Source: Halopseudomonas oceani (GTDB lineage: Bacteria > Pseudomonadota > Gammaproteobacteria > Pseudomonadales > Pseudomonadaceae). Taken from it: a stretch of 48,763 nucleotides of DNA. Location: contig NZ_PPSK01000022.1 of assembly GCF_002903165.1 (NCBI RefSeq), forward strand, positions 1 to 48,763, written 5' to 3'. The position numbers were made by a program, and so were the translations under genes. Shown here one piece after another: positions 19,225-29,337 of the stretch (position 1 is the stretch's first letter; every line of letters starts with the position of its first letter). The notes under the pieces were generated by a model that was not told the DNA's origin, made no database searches, and saw only the letters and a list, made by a program, of their open reading frames with translations.

Positions 19225-20115
19225 TCAGAGACCGGCAAACAACGTTGGCGACGGCAAGACCCGAAAGTCGATCGACATCATCAGACTCAGCGCGGTGATG
19301 GCGATGATCGAGAAGCCGAACAGCTTGCGTGCCCACAACCGATCATCCACCTCTTCGCGGTAACCGGACAGCGCAATCACCAGCCACCAGATGCTGACCA
19401 GCAGCGCGATGACCAGATAACCGTAACCGGCAAAACCGGACAGCGTCAGCATCAGTGCTGCCGCCGCAAAGGCGAGGATGTACCAGACGATGTGCTGTTT
19501 GGTGACCCGAATGCCCTCTTTGACCGGTAGTACCGGAATGCCGGCTGCGCTGTAATCATCGAAGCGGAAGATGGCAATCGCGTACGAATGCGGCATCTGC
19601 CACAGACAGAAGATCAACAGCAACAGCGCGGCACCGGTGTCGAATTGACCGGTCACGGCGCAGTAGCCCACCACCGGCGGCATGGCACCCGACAGGCTGC
19701 CGACCAGCGTGCCGTAGACCGAACGGCGCTTCATCCAGAGGCTGTAGACGCCCACATAGATAAAGAAGCCGAACGCCGCCAGCGCGGTGGCGACCGGCGT
19801 GGTGTACCACCAAAGCAGACCGAAACCGGCCAGCCCCAGCACCACACCGTGCGCCAGTGCCGCCAGCAGCGAAATCTGCCCGGTGACCAGCACCCTGCTC
19901 CGCGTCCGCTGCATATGCCGATCAATGTCGCGGTCGATGCAGTTGTTCATCACGCAGCCACTGGCAACCACCAGCGACAGCCCGATCACGGTAGCCAGCA
20001 GCAGACCGAGATCGATCTGCCCCTGAGCGGCGAGGAAGTATCCCCCCGCCACCGCAATCAGGTTGCCAAATATGATGCCGGGCTTGGTGACCAGCAGATA
20101 GCGTTTCAGTTTCAC
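19225..20115 (-). CDS. cyoE: Protoheme IX farnesyltransferase (heme O synthase)
   Basis: The 296-aa polytopic protein is a UbiA-family prenyltransferase with the motifs [15 protein letters not shown] (first Asp-rich region) and the [15 protein letters not shown] loop typical of CyoE. It adds a farnesyl group to heme b to make heme O for the bo3 oxidase. The start is GTG at 20115 ([13 protein letters not shown]); its GTGA overlaps the cyoD stop by 4 bp. A longer open frame running to 20457 in the same phase is an artefact overlapping cyoD. Last gene of cyoABCDE, ending at a bidirectional hairpin. Confidence 0.95.
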   Translation of the reverse strand: MKLKRYLLVTKPGIIFGNLIAVAGGYFLAAQGQIDLGLLLATVIGLSLVVASGCVMNNCIDRDIDRHMQRTRSRVLVTGQISLLAALAHGVVLGLAGFGLLWWYTTPVATALAAFGFFIYVGVYSLWMKRRSVYGTLVGSLSGAMPPVVGYCAVTGQFDTGAALLLLIFCLWQMPHSYAIAIFRFDDYSAAGIPVLPVKEGIRVTKQHIVWYILAFAAAALMLTLSGFAGYGYLVIALLVSIWWLVIALSGYREEVDDRLWARKLFGFSIIAITALSLMMSIDFRVLPSPTLFAGL

Positions 20116-20450
20116 TGGAACATCCAGGGCATCATCAGCATGTCGGCGTTGACCATGATCCAGATGGCCAGCCCCACCAGCATGACGATGATCAGCACGG
20201 TGAACAGGAAGGCCACCAGATTCCAGCGGCCCTCGGACGAGGTGTTCATGTGCAGGAAGCACACCAGATGCACCACGATCTGCACAACGCCCATGACGAC
20301 CATGCTGATCAGATTGACGCTCTGGCTGAACTGCCCACTCATCACCATCCCGAACGGGATGGCGGTGAGGATGACCGAGAGAATAAAGCCGATGGCGTAG
20401 GAGCCGTAGCTGCCGTGACCGGCACCGGCATCGGAATGCGCATGACTCAT
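20112..20450 (-). CDS. cyoD: Cytochrome bo3 ubiquinol oxidase subunit IV
   Basis: The 112-aa product has three membrane helices and the CyoD core with [14 protein letters not shown]. It assists assembly of the CyoB copper-heme centre. The ATG at 20450 forms a TGATG stop/start overlap with cyoC. The N-terminus is His/Gly-rich ([12 protein letters not shown]). Confidence 0.95.
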   Translation of the reverse strand: MSHAHSDAGAGHGSYGSYAIGFILSVILTAIPFGMVMSGQFSQSVNLISMVVMGVVQIVVHLVCFLHMNTSSEGRWNLVAFLFTVLIIVMLVGLAIWIMVNADMLMMPWMFQ

Positions 20451-21067
20451 CAGACAACCCCCATCAGATAGACAATGGTGAACACGCAGATCCAGACGAT
20501 ATCCAGGAAGTGCCAGAACAGGCTCAGGCACATCAGGCGTGTGTTGTTACGGTCAGTCAAACCGCGCTTGCTTACCTGCAGCATCATGATGACCATCCAC
20601 ACCAGGCCGGCGGTCACGTGCAGACCGTGCATGCCGACCAGGGTGAAGAAGGACGACAGGAACGCGCTCTTGTCTGGGCCAAAGCCTTCGGCAATCAGGT
20701 GGTGGAATTCGTTGATTTCCATCCCGATAAAACCCGCGCCCAGCACAAAGGTCGCCGCCAGCCAGGCTAGTGTCTGACCTTTGAAGCCACGGTGCGCCGC
20801 GATCATGGCAAAGCCGTAGGTGCAGCTGCTGACCAGCAGCAGCGCGGTTTCACCCAGCACGTAGGGCAGCTCGAAGATGTCCTTGCCGCTGGGGCCACCG
20901 GCCGTGTGGTTGACCAGCACGGCATAGGTGGCGAACACGCAGGCGAACAGGATGCAGTCGGTCATCAGGTACAGCCAGAAGCCGAATACGGTGTTGCCGC
21001 CGGTGTCGTGGTGCGCGTGGTCGTCATGTGCCACGGCGTGGTTGGAGTGCATTACAGTGCTCGACAT
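20450..21067 (-). CDS. cyoC: Cytochrome bo3 ubiquinol oxidase subunit III
   Basis: The 205-aa product has five membrane helices and the heme-copper oxidase subunit III signature: [29 protein letters not shown]. It has no redox cofactor and stabilises subunit I. A His-rich N-terminus (HDDHAHHD) is typical of pseudomonad versions. TGATG overlaps join it to cyoB and cyoD. Confidence 0.95.
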   Translation of the reverse strand: MSSTVMHSNHAVAHDDHAHHDTGGNTVFGFWLYLMTDCILFACVFATYAVLVNHTAGGPSGKDIFELPYVLGETALLLVSSCTYGFAMIAAHRGFKGQTLAWLAATFVLGAGFIGMEINEFHHLIAEGFGPDKSAFLSSFFTLVGMHGLHVTAGLVWMVIMMLQVSKRGLTDRNNTRLMCLSLFWHFLDIVWICVFTIVYLMGVV

Positions 21068-23079
21068 CAGATCTGCTCCGCAACGGGTTGAGTGTTCAGC
21101 ACCGAACGCGGCGCCTCAAAGCTGGCATGATGCAGGTTCTCGACACGCTCGATTTCGTCGGGCTGCACGTAGTAGTCGACGTCCTCGTTGTAGCTGCGTG
21201 CGATAAAGGTCGCGATCATGCCGATGAAGCTAACCGCGCCCAGCCACCAGATGTGCCAGACCAGGGCAAAGCCGAATACCGCGCCCACCAGACCAATAAT
21301 CACGCCAGCTGAAGTGTTCTTCGGCATGTGAATCGGCGCGTAGTGATCGGGGCGAAGATAGGCCTCGCCACGCTCTTTCATATCCTGGAAGGCATCCAGT
21401 ACACGCACGGTCGGGGTAACCGCGAAGTTGTAGAACGGTGGCGGCGAACTGGTGGACCACTCTAGGGTGCGACCACCCCACGGGTCACCGGTGACGTCAC
21501 GCAGCGATTCACGGTTGCGCAGGCTGACCACCAGTTGTGCCAGCTGGAACAGAATGCCGCACAGAATCAGGCCTGCACCGAAGAAGGCAACGATCAGGTA
21601 CGGCTGCCACATCGGGTTGTCGTAATGGTTCAGGCGACGGGTCATGCCCATGAAGCCGAGGATATACAGCGGCATGAAGGCCACGAAGAAACCGGTAATC
21701 CAGCACCAGAAGGCCCCCTTGCCCAGACGCTCATCCAGCTTGAAGCCGAAGGCCTTCGGGAACCAGAAGGTAAAGCCGGCCAGATAACCGAATACCGCAC
21801 CACCGATGATGGTGTTGTGGAAGTGGGCGATCAAAAACAGGCTGTTGTGCAGCACGAAGTCCGCACCTGGCACGGCCAGCAGAACGCCGGTCATACCGCC
21901 CACGGTGAAGGTCACCATAAAGCCCAGGGTCCACAGCACCGGGGTGGTGAACTGCACGCGACCGCGGAACATGGTGAACAGCCAGTTGAACAGCTTCACC
22001 CCCGTTGGCACCGAAATGATCATGGTAGCCACGCCGAAGAACGCGTTGACGTTGGCACCCGAGCCCATGGTGAAGAAGTGATGCAGCCAGACCACGAAGC
22101 CCAGTACGGTGATCGCCGCGCTGGCCCAGATCATCGAGGTATAGCCGAACAGCTTCTTGCCCGAAAAGGTCGAAATCACTTCAGAGAAGATACCGAACGC
22201 CGGCAGGATCAGGATGTACACCTCGGGATGACCCCAGGCCCAGAACAGGTTGATGTACATCATGGCGTTGCCGCCAAGCTCGTTGGTGAAGAAGTGCATG
22301 CCCAGATAACGGTCCAGACTCAGCAGCCCCAGAGTGGCGGTCAGAATCGGGAAGGATGCGATGATCAGAATGTTGGTGAAGGTACAGGTCCAGGTGAAGA
22401 CCGGCATTTTCATCAGCGTCATGCCCGGCGCACGCATCTTGAATACGGTGACCAGGAAGTTGACGCCGGTCAGCAGCGTCCCTAACCCCGATAACTGCAG
22501 CGCCCAGATGTAATAGTCGACCCCCACGCCCGGGCTGTAGCCCAGTTCGGCCAGCGGCGGGTAGGCAACCCAACCGGTGCGGGCGAACTCCCCTACCCCC
22601 AGCGACACGTTGACCAGAATCGCGCCGGCCACGAACAGCCAGAAGCTCAGCGAGTTAAGGAACGGGAAGGCAACGTCACGGGCGCCAATTTGCAGCGGTA
22701 CCGCGATGTTCATCAGACCGACCATGAACGGCATGGCCATGAAGATAATCATGATTACGCCGTGGGCGGTAAAGATCTGGTCGTAGTGCTCCGGCGGCAG
22801 ATAGCCCTGTGATGCCCCTTCGGCCACCGCGAGCTGGCCGCGCATCATGATCGCGTCGGCAAAACCGCGCAGCAGCATGATCAGGGCAACCAGGATGTAC
22901 ATCACACCGATTTTCTTGTGGTCGACCGAGGTCAGCCACTCGGTCCACAGGTAGCCCCACTTGCGGTAGTAGGTGATGGCGCCAAAGATCCCCAGACCGG
23001 CAATCGCAACGATCGCCAGGGTGACCATGATAATGGGCTCGTGAAACGGCACGGCCTCGAGTGTCAGCTTGCCAAACAT
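21067..23079 (-). CDS. cyoB: Cytochrome bo3 ubiquinol oxidase subunit I
   Basis: The 670-aa product is the catalytic subunit and carries the heme-copper ligands: the WAWGHPEVY segment (Cu-B His and the cross-linked Tyr region), WLHHFFTMG (two Cu-B His) and HFHNT (heme ligands). It oxidises ubiquinol, reduces oxygen to water and pumps protons. Length and motif order match CyoB. The ATG at 23079 overlaps the cyoA stop (TGATG), and its own stop overlaps cyoC the same way. Confidence 0.97.
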   Translation of the reverse strand: MFGKLTLEAVPFHEPIIMVTLAIVAIAGLGIFGAITYYRKWGYLWTEWLTSVDHKKIGVMYILVALIMLLRGFADAIMMRGQLAVAEGASQGYLPPEHYDQIFTAHGVIMIIFMAMPFMVGLMNIAVPLQIGARDVAFPFLNSLSFWLFVAGAILVNVSLGVGEFARTGWVAYPPLAELGYSPGVGVDYYIWALQLSGLGTLLTGVNFLVTVFKMRAPGMTLMKMPVFTWTCTFTNILIIASFPILTATLGLLSLDRYLGMHFFTNELGGNAMMYINLFWAWGHPEVYILILPAFGIFSEVISTFSGKKLFGYTSMIWASAAITVLGFVVWLHHFFTMGSGANVNAFFGVATMIISVPTGVKLFNWLFTMFRGRVQFTTPVLWTLGFMVTFTVGGMTGVLLAVPGADFVLHNSLFLIAHFHNTIIGGAVFGYLAGFTFWFPKAFGFKLDERLGKGAFWCWITGFFVAFMPLYILGFMGMTRRLNHYDNPMWQPYLIVAFFGAGLILCGILFQLAQLVVSLRNRESLRDVTGDPWGGRTLEWSTSSPPPFYNFAVTPTVRVLDAFQDMKERGEAYLRPDHYAPIHMPKNTSAGVIIGLVGAVFGFALVWHIWWLGAVSFIGMIATFIARSYNEDVDYYVQPDEIERVENLHHASFEAPRSVLNTQPVAEQI

Positions 23080-24032
23080 CAGTGGGTCTCCTCGGCAGCG
23101 TTCATGGGCATGCCCGCCATTTCGGCGCCCGCATGTGCCTCATGGCCGGCGTGACCCGCGTGGTCTTCGTGGCCGGCCGCGTGCTTACCGCCGTTGTGGT
23201 ATTGCATGAGGATGGTGTCGTACAGGATCGGGCTAACGCTGCCGTAGTAGCGGACCGGATCGGCCTTGCTCGGGGCTGCCAGCGCGGGATAACTGTTCAG
23301 ATCCAGCGTCTCGGTATTGGCTTTGACCTGGCTAACCCAGTCGTTGAAGCCCTGCTCGCTGGTGGCGATGGCCTGGAACTTCATGTCGGAGAAGCCTTCG
23401 CCACTGAGGTTGGCGGAGAAACCGTCGTAACTGCCTTCATGGTTGGCGATCAGGTGCAGCTTGGTCTGCATGCCGGCCATGGAGTAGATCTGGCTGCCCA
23501 GCGCAGGGATGAAGAAGGAATTCATCGCCGATTGGGAGGTGATCTTGAAGTTGACGGGGGTGTCGACCGGGAAGGCCAGTTCGTTAACGGTGGCTATGCC
23601 CTGTTCCGGGTAGATGAACAGCCACTTCCAGTCCAGCGATACCACCTGCACTTCAATCGGTTTTACGTCCGAGTCCAGCGGGCGGTACGGGTCCAGCTCG
23701 TGGGTGGTCTTCCAGGTGATGGTGCCGAGGATGGCAACGATCACACAGGGAATGATCCAGACCACCAGTTCAATCGCGGTGGAGTGGGACCAGTTAGGTC
23801 GGTAGGTCGCCTTGGTGTTGCTTGCACGATATTTCCAGGCAAACACCAGGGTCATCACGATGACCGGGATTACCACGATCAGCATCAGCAACGTGGCGGT
23901 GATGATCAGCGACTTTTCGTCGACGCCGACCTGCCCTTTCGGGTCCAGCAACACCATCTTGCAGCCACTAAGCATCAGCAGCGGCAGCCAGGCGAGCCGT
24001 TTCAGGAGTGAAGTTATCTGCTTCGGGTTCAT
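23079..24032 (-). CDS. cyoA: Cytochrome bo3 ubiquinol oxidase subunit II
   Basis: The 317-aa product is a lipoprotein (lipobox LSGC, cysteine at 24) with two membrane helices and a periplasmic cupredoxin-like domain that lacks the Cu-A ligands, as expected for a quinol oxidase. The C-terminal tail of about 40 residues is rich in His and Met ([22 protein letters not shown]). That tail could bind copper; this is inference. AAGG precedes the ATG. First gene of cyoABCDE, with a long 5' region discussed separately. Confidence 0.95.
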   Translation of the reverse strand: MNPKQITSLLKRLAWLPLLMLSGCKMVLLDPKGQVGVDEKSLIITATLLMLIVVIPVIVMTLVFAWKYRASNTKATYRPNWSHSTAIELVVWIIPCVIVAILGTITWKTTHELDPYRPLDSDVKPIEVQVVSLDWKWLFIYPEQGIATVNELAFPVDTPVNFKITSQSAMNSFFIPALGSQIYSMAGMQTKLHLIANHEGSYDGFSANLSGEGFSDMKFQAIATSEQGFNDWVSQVKANTETLDLNSYPALAAPSKADPVRYYGSVSPILYDTILMQYHNGGKHAAGHEDHAGHAGHEAHAGAEMAGMPMNAAEETH

Positions 24033-24769
24033 GTTGCAGCCTTAGTCGTTGAACAGGCCCTCGCGCCCGACAGGGAACGAGGTGCAACACGTTCGCAGCA
24101 TGAAGTGTTCGCCATGACAGGCCGGCAAACATCACGCCAGACAGGTGCGACAGGTCATTGGCTGGATAGCGGACTTATACCCATAAACCGAGCTATCCAG
24201 CCGACCTCAACCTCACCAATCCAGGCCTGATGTTCACCCACACTGTCGCCGGGCCCATTACGTACGCAGCAGTACCCGAGCGTCTCCCGCATGAGCGCGC
24301 GTCGAGTGCTGCCTGGTGTCGTTATGGGTCAGCGGTTATGTCTTGTGCAGACTGGGGCGGCGTACATCTTCAATCGCCTGAGTGGCCGCGGGAGCGGCAC
24401 CTTCCGTGGAGAGCCAGATCGGACGTCTGGAACGTGTTACGAGAAGTATTACAAAGTATTTCATGATGGCGCGCAATTGTAACAACTAGTGACACAGGTC
24501 AATACATCGTTCCAAATTTGCCATTCCATAACGCGCGTAGCTGAATGCGAACGGGTCGCAAGTCACGTGTGGCGCGGCTTGTAGCGGGAGACTCCTGCTC
24601 TGCGGCAGGCGCCTCAATGGGTGCGGCAATCTGCCGCGGATGAGCACTGCGCGCCAACGCAGTGCTAACTTGAGACAGGCACGAGCGGTGCGGCGACAGG
24701 CCGCAGAGAGGTCGCTGGTTTAAATATGCCGAATGCGTACCATCAAGGTATTACCATGAGGTGCAGAAC
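24033..24769. other. Long non-coding, structured region between cyoA and the globin gene
   Basis: No convincing gene lies here; the short frames inside have non-coding-like composition. The cyoA-side part contains a candidate promoter and Anr-like dyad near 24476-24502. The globin-side part (about 24595-24730) contains perfect small inverted repeats: GCGGCA-atc-TGCCGC, and AGCACTGCG / CGCAGTGCT at 24643-24666. None is followed by a T tract. The region is likely a divergent control region, possibly with a structured leader. Confidence 0.6.
24476..24502 (-). promoter_or_regulatory. Candidate cyo promoter with overlapping Anr/FNR-like dyad
   Basis: On the minus strand, TTGACC and TACAAT are 15 bp apart (short but usable). 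The -35 overlaps TTGACCTGTGTCAC (24489-24502), a TTGAC-N4-GTCA(C) dyad like an Anr/FNR site. Anr repression of cyo at low oxygen is known in Pseudomonas. The leader to cyoA would be about 440 nt, which is long. Confidence 0.35.
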
Positions 24770-25201
24770 ATGACCCAATCCCTACCCCCTTACGGCACTG
24801 CCGACGCGTCCTACCAGGCTGCTGGCGGCATTGATGGCATTCGCCTGCTGGTCGACGATTTTTATCAAGAGATGGACAGCTGGGAAGGCGCACAGGAACT
24901 GCGGGCCCTGCACGCGCCGGATTTGGCGTCGGCGCGAGCTAAGCTGACCGCATTTCTGTCAGGCTGGCTGGGAGGGCCGAGACTGTTTCAGCAGCAGTAT
25001 GGCGGCATCAGTATTCCCGCCTTTCATGCCAAATGGGATGTAGGCCCGGAGCTGCGGGACCAGTGGCTTGAATGCATGGCACGGGCGATAGCAAAACAGC
25101 CGTACCACCCGACCTTTGCCAGCTATCTGCTGGAGCAACTGCGAGTGCCCGCCAACCGGGTAGTGCAAGCCAGTCAGGCGATGCGTCAGGCTCAGCAGTA
25201 G
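24770..25201 (+). CDS. Group 2 truncated hemoglobin
   Basis: The 143-aa product has the group 2 truncated globin pattern: a short A helix, the GGIDGIRLLVDDFYQEMD B-helix region, a GGP turn, and a FHAKWDVGPELRDQWLECM segment holding the proximal His and the conserved Trp of the G helix. Such globins bind oxygen or NO and are linked to redox or NO chemistry. The ATG at 24770 is preferred over one at 24761, because AGGTG stands at normal spacing before it. It stands alone, next to the cyo oxidase, with its stop 3 bp from the convergent GNAT gene. Confidence 0.9.
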   Translation: MTQSLPPYGTADASYQAAGGIDGIRLLVDDFYQEMDSWEGAQELRALHAPDLASARAKLTAFLSGWLGGPRLFQQQYGGISIPAFHAKWDVGPELRDQWLECMARAIAKQPYHPTFASYLLEQLRVPANRVVQASQAMRQAQQ

Positions 25202-25204
25202 CCG

Positions 25205-25687
25205 CTACAGCGGTTTTTCCCAGAACAGTGCCCGGCCCATTTCCGGCAGCAGTTGGTAACCCTGAAAGCCAAAACCAAGGTAGCTACGCTGAGCAGCCTG
25301 GTTACCTTCCAACACTTCCAGGGTGAGCTTGCAGCAACCTCGCTGCCGGGCAATGTCCTCGACCTGATTCAGCATCTGCCGAGCAATGCCCTGCCCTCGC
25401 CAACGGCGTGAAACGATCACGTCGTGAATATTGATTAGCGGCTTGCCCTTGAACGTGGAAAACGCCTCGAAGCAGTTGACCAGGCCAACATACTGGCCGT
25501 CGGCAACCGCGAGCACAAACAGGTAATCCGTCCGTGAGGACAGCTTTTCCGGTAGTGATTCGAGCAACTCCGGAGCAAGCGCCGCAGCGCCACCCATAGG
25601 GTCAAGCGCATATTCAGCGAGCAACGACTTCAACGCCGTAGCATGAATTTCGTTGCCAAGATCGCCGACGATCACTTCCAAAGTCAT
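25205..25687 (-). CDS. GNAT family N-acetyltransferase
   Basis: The 160-aa product has the GNAT fold signature: the IHDVIVSRRWRGQGIARQML acetyl-CoA loop (R/QxxGxG form, RGQGIA), then CKLTLEVLEGN and the RSYLGFGFQGY C-terminal motif. It transfers an acetyl group from acetyl-CoA to an amine; the acceptor is unknown. Its ATG overlaps the stop of the eight-heme cytochrome gene by 4 bp (ATGA), so the two are translated together, an unusual pairing. Confidence 0.88.
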   Translation of the reverse strand: MTLEVIVGDLGNEIHATALKSLLAEYALDPMGGAAALAPELLESLPEKLSSRTDYLFVLAVADGQYVGLVNCFEAFSTFKGKPLINIHDVIVSRRWRGQGIARQMLNQVEDIARQRGCCKLTLEVLEGNQAAQRSYLGFGFQGYQLLPEMGRALFWEKPL

Positions 25688-28002
25688 TGCGTTGCATCCT
25701 TGTTCTGAAGCTGTTGTTGCAGTGTCAACAGGGTTTGGTTGGCAGGAGTCAAATCAAGCCCTTCGGCAATTAGCGCTAGGGCAGCGGCGCGCTGATCGGC
25801 ACTGTTGAGCGCGACGGCGAGCACGTATCGATAGTGGGTGTTCTGCGGGTCGAGCACAACTGCCCGGCGCAGCTCGATCAGAGCGGTGGTCATATCCTTG
25901 CTGCGTACCTTGAGCAGCCCCAGGCTGAAGTGCAACGGGGCAGCCTGCGGCAACGCCTCCAACCCTTTGTTAAGCAGTGTTTCGGCCATAGGATCGCGCA
26001 TCGACGCGCGATACAGATCGGCCAGATTGATGTAGGCACCGATGAAATAGGGATCAAGCTTTAAGGCCTGTGCGTAGGCATCTTCCGCCAGTGCAAGCTG
26101 ATTACGCGCCTGATAGTACAGGCCAATGTTTAACTGCGCCGAAGGATCATCGGCGTTGGCCTGTTGCGCTTTGAGGTATTGCTGCTGCGCCTGGCGCAAC
26201 TTTTCAATGTCATTACCTTGCATCTGCTCTGGCGGAATATCCAGCAACTGCGCGGCCGCCTGCAGCCTGACCACGCGTTCAGGCGCATCCAGCAGCGGGC
26301 TGGCAAGCTGCCAACGGGTGACCGGCGGGTAACTGCCAATCGCCTCCAGCGCGCCCAGGCGAATCACCGGGTCCTTCGCACGCAGGGCAACGAACAGCGA
26401 CTGGGCTACCTCCGGCCCAGGCCAGGCCTGCAGCAGGCTGGCGGCAGTGGCACGGGCGATCGCTGGCTGGCCTTCGTCGGCCAACAGCGTCAACAGATCC
26501 TTCTGGGCGCCAACAGATCCCGCTCGGCCGGCTGCCAGAGTGTGCGCATACTGCTGCAAGCCCTGCGGTACGTGCCCGTACCATTGTTCGACGTGCTCTG
26601 CCGCCCATTCGGGTGTTTCGTCGCTGTGACACTGATTGCAGGCGTTGGGCACACCGAGGCTGACGCTCAGATCAGGACGCGGAATACGCAAGCTGTGATC
26701 GCGCCGAGGATCCACTTCCATGTACGTTGTGGTCGGCATATGGCAATCCACGCAGGCGCTGCCCTGCACGCTGCTGTGAAAGTGGTGCTTCGGCGTCTGG
26801 TACTGGTCGGCCTGGTGACACTGCAGGCAGACACCATCGCCGGGGACCTTGAGTTCCAGCGAGTGCGGGTTGTGGCAGTCACTGCAGGTCACGCCAGCCT
26901 GATACATTTTGCTCTGCAGTAACGAGCCATGCACAAACACCTCATCCTGAATCTGACCGTCGGGGTAATACAGGCCCTGATCAAGGGTAGCGAGCAGATA
27001 ATTTTCCACCAGCAAACCGGCATCCTGCGGGTCATCAAACAGTTGCGCACGGCGGGAGTGGCAGGCAGCACAGGCTTGAGTTTCCTTCTCGCTGTCGCGC
27101 GGTTTGCTGCGACTGGGCGTGCCGTTCTCGTCATGCTGCCAGGTGACACCCTCACGCTCATCAAAGCGCACCGCAAGACCTAGGGTATTCGCCATGTCTG
27201 GGTGCGCATCAGGCGTCTCGGCCCAATCCAGATGGTCCGACGCCGGGCCGTGGCAGGACTCGCAGGACACGTCGATCTCGGCCCAGCGGGTGTCATAACG
27301 GTCGGTCGCGGCGTTGAAATTGCGTTCCAGATTGGTTGAATGGCATTCAGCGCACATCAGGTTCCAGTTGAACTGACGGCCACTCCAGTGCAGCGCCTTG
27401 ACCGGGTCGTCGCCATTGACATCAGGGTTGAGCTGGAACCAGCGCTGGCCGCCCTCCCCAGCTGGCCGCGCGTCCCAGGCAACACTGAACGCCTGATAAC
27501 GGCCGCCGGGCATCGCCAGCAGATACTGCTGCAGCGGATAGACCCCAAAGGTGTACTCGGCAACATAGTCATGCTGGCGGCCATCCGGCCCCAGGGTATT
27601 GACCAGAAACTGGCCGTCACGCTGGAAGAAGGTGCTGGTCACCCCGCCAAAACGGAAGGTGGCATTATTGAAGTCCCCCAGGACAGTTACCCCACTGGCT
27701 TCTTGCATCGCCTGATCATGGTGCGAGCCGTCGAAATCGCGAGTCTGCTGCTCATGGCAACCAGCACATACCTCACGACCAACGTAGTGCCGATCCTGGA
27801 GAACGACTGAATCCCGAGCTAGCGCAGGCGGCGTCACAGCGACCGGTTGCACCGCTGGCGCGACAGGCGGCAAAACCGGCTCACTGGTGCGCATACTGAA
27901 CCACCAGACGACGACTGCGCCAGCGACTAGAACAAGCGGCAAAAGCAATCGCCACAGCGACGGAACGGGGGCGGCCTCTCTGGATTTCTTATTATTGGCC
28001 AT
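25684..28002 (-). CDS. Membrane-anchored octaheme c-type cytochrome with TPR domain
   Basis: The 772-aa product has one N-terminal membrane anchor (about 16-37), then a periplasmic region with eight CxxCH heme sites: CAGCH (79-83), CAECH, CESCH, CAACH, CSDCH, CLQCH, CVDCH and CNQCH. The spread-out first sites and clustered later ones resemble cytochrome c554/NrfA-type multiheme proteins. The second half has a HEAT-like helical region (about 480-590) and then TPR repeats (about 620-765). The CxxCK site of true nitrite reductases is not seen, so it is more likely an electron-transfer or hydroxylamine/tetrathionate-type relative than a standard NrfA. The TPR part suggests a protein partner. AAGGAAG stands about 10 bp before the ATG. 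Confidence 0.85.
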   Translation of the reverse strand: MANNKKSREAAPVPSLWRLLLPLVLVAGAVVVWWFSMRTSEPVLPPVAPAVQPVAVTPPALARDSVVLQDRHYVGREVCAGCHEQQTRDFDGSHHDQAMQEASGVTVLGDFNNATFRFGGVTSTFFQRDGQFLVNTLGPDGRQHDYVAEYTFGVYPLQQYLLAMPGGRYQAFSVAWDARPAGEGGQRWFQLNPDVNGDDPVKALHWSGRQFNWNLMCAECHSTNLERNFNAATDRYDTRWAEIDVSCESCHGPASDHLDWAETPDAHPDMANTLGLAVRFDEREGVTWQHDENGTPSRSKPRDSEKETQACAACHSRRAQLFDDPQDAGLLVENYLLATLDQGLYYPDGQIQDEVFVHGSLLQSKMYQAGVTCSDCHNPHSLELKVPGDGVCLQCHQADQYQTPKHHFHSSVQGSACVDCHMPTTTYMEVDPRRDHSLRIPRPDLSVSLGVPNACNQCHSDETPEWAAEHVEQWYGHVPQGLQQYAHTLAAGRAGSVGAQKDLLTLLADEGQPAIARATAASLLQAWPGPEVAQSLFVALRAKDPVIRLGALEAIGSYPPVTRWQLASPLLDAPERVVRLQAAAQLLDIPPEQMQGNDIEKLRQAQQQYLKAQQANADDPSAQLNIGLYYQARNQLALAEDAYAQALKLDPYFIGAYINLADLYRASMRDPMAETLLNKGLEALPQAAPLHFSLGLLKVRSKDMTTALIELRRAVVLDPQNTHYRYVLAVALNSADQRAAALALIAEGLDLTPANQTLLTLQQQLQNKDATQ

Positions 28003-28091
28003 TGGCTGGCAACTTCCTTTTCACGGTTGTGCAGGCATGCTAGCGAACCTTGCGGCAATTAGGCCAGCGGCAGCTTGGACTTGGTGCCGCA

Positions 28092-29027
28092 TCAGCGGCA
28101 GACTTCGTCCTCAACCCGGTTACGGCCACCGGCTTTTGCCCGATAGGTGGCCAAGTCTGCCGCATTGAGCAACTGATCAAGAGTCGCGCTGCCACTATCC
28201 GAAGCGGTTACACCAAAACTGCAGGTCATCTGGATGCGCTGGCCACGGTAGTCGATATCCAGCGCCTCGATAGAAGCACGCAACCGCTCGGCCAGGTCGC
28301 GGGCAGCCTTCAGCCCGGTTGCCGGTAGCAAAACAGCAAACTCCTCGCCGCCCAGCCTGGCTGCGATATCCGCCGCACGGGTATGACTTCTGAGCACCTC
28401 TGCCAGCGCCTTTAACACGACATCACCGGCTGCATGCCCATAACAATCGTTGATGCGCTTGAAACGGTCGGCATCCAGCGCAATCAGTGCTACCGGGTGG
28501 CCTTGGCGCCGAGCCTGCTCAATGGCCGACCGGCCGAGGGCAAACAACGCGCGGCGGTTGGCCAGCCCGGTGAGCGCATCTTCGTTGGCCAGTTGCTCGG
28601 CCTGCAGGCGCGCAGCGGTGAGTTGCGTCTGCAGATCCTTGAGATCGGTAATGTCGGTAGCGATTTCTATGCGTACCAGCCGGCCGTCGGGCCAGCGAAT
28701 GGCCTGGTCGCGGCACTGATACCAGCGGTTATTCCGGGTATTGCGAAACTCCCAGACCTGTACCCCAGTCGCCGCGCCCTCGGCGTCCACCAACATTGCG
28801 TTGTTGCAGAATGTGCACGGACCTTTCTGCCCTTTTTGCAACACCTGCCAACATTTTCGGTTATCGATTTCGCCCCATTCGGCACGTCCATAAGCGTTGA
28901 GGAACAACAGCTCATGGGTCTGCATGTCGGCGACATAAACCAGCGCATCCAGGCTGTCCAGCACGGTTTCAATGGCCGTTTGCCCCGCGTCAGGGCTATC
29001 GGTCTTCACATCAGAATCGTCGCTCAT
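28092..29027 (-). CDS. PAS-GGDEF diguanylate cyclase
   Basis: The 311-aa soluble product has an N-terminal PAS domain (about 15-135) with a Cys-bearing loop, KCWQVLQKGQKGPCTFC, common in this PAS subgroup and possibly redox- or metal-sensitive. A short coiled linker and a GGDEF domain follow, with intact LGGEEF (near 226) and an RAAD I-site five residues before it. It makes c-di-GMP from two GTP and should be product-inhibited. A GGGTG ribosome site precedes the ATG. It lies just upstream of the octaheme cytochrome on the same strand, with an 89-bp gap. Confidence 0.9.
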   Translation of the reverse strand: MSDDSDVKTDSPDAGQTAIETVLDSLDALVYVADMQTHELLFLNAYGRAEWGEIDNRKCWQVLQKGQKGPCTFCNNAMLVDAEGAATGVQVWEFRNTRNNRWYQCRDQAIRWPDGRLVRIEIATDITDLKDLQTQLTAARLQAEQLANEDALTGLANRRALFALGRSAIEQARRQGHPVALIALDADRFKRINDCYGHAAGDVVLKALAEVLRSHTRAADIAARLGGEEFAVLLPATGLKAARDLAERLRASIEALDIDYRGQRIQMTCSFGVTASDSGSATLDQLLNAADLATYRAKAGGRNRVEDEVCR

Positions 29028-29228
29028 GATGGCACCCGCAATGACTGCGCGCTTAGGCGCAGCCGGTCAAAGAACGAGCGCTCCGAAGCTACTCCATGCG
29101 GTGGGCATACTCGATTGTTTTAGTTAACAAGTCCAACAGCAAACCCCTAACGATACCGCCATCTGGCTAACGATGGGTGATAGATATGTGACATCATGTA
29201 CCAGGATTACCTGTATACCATTCCACCT

Positions 29229-29337
29229 GTCGCCAGGGGTGTCCGAAGTCATGCGCTTCGGGCTGAGAACAGGCCACGCCTTGGCAGGCCCAAACCCTGG
29301 AACCTGATCCGGCTCATACCGGCGGAGGAAGCGCGAC
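29229..29337 (+). promoter_or_regulatory. TPP riboswitch (THI element)
   Basis: The conserved aptamer pieces are present in order: CAGGGGTG, GCTGAGA, CCCTGGAACCTGATCC, and the 3' CATACCGGCGGAGGAA. The AGGA that serves as ribosome site is the last part of the aptamer, 8-12 bp before the ATG at 29338. Thiamine pyrophosphate binding should therefore hide the ribosome site and shut off translation directly. Confidence 0.95.

Noticed and set aside
19225..20457. A 410-aa frame covering cyoE plus upstream sequence
   Set aside because: The first third overlaps cyoD in another phase; the GTG at 20115 with GTGA overlap gives the normal CyoE length.
21535..24011. Long open frames antisense to cyoB and cyoA (about 316 aa each)
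   Set aside because: They mirror highly conserved oxidase genes and have low-complexity, His/Gln-rich translations with no known domain; high GC explains them.
24230..24482. Short frames in the cyo-globin gap
   Set aside because: No ribosome site, no domain and unlikely composition; better seen as non-coding.
24643..24666. Perfect 9-bp hairpin as a terminator
   Set aside because: No T tract follows on either strand and no gene ends there.
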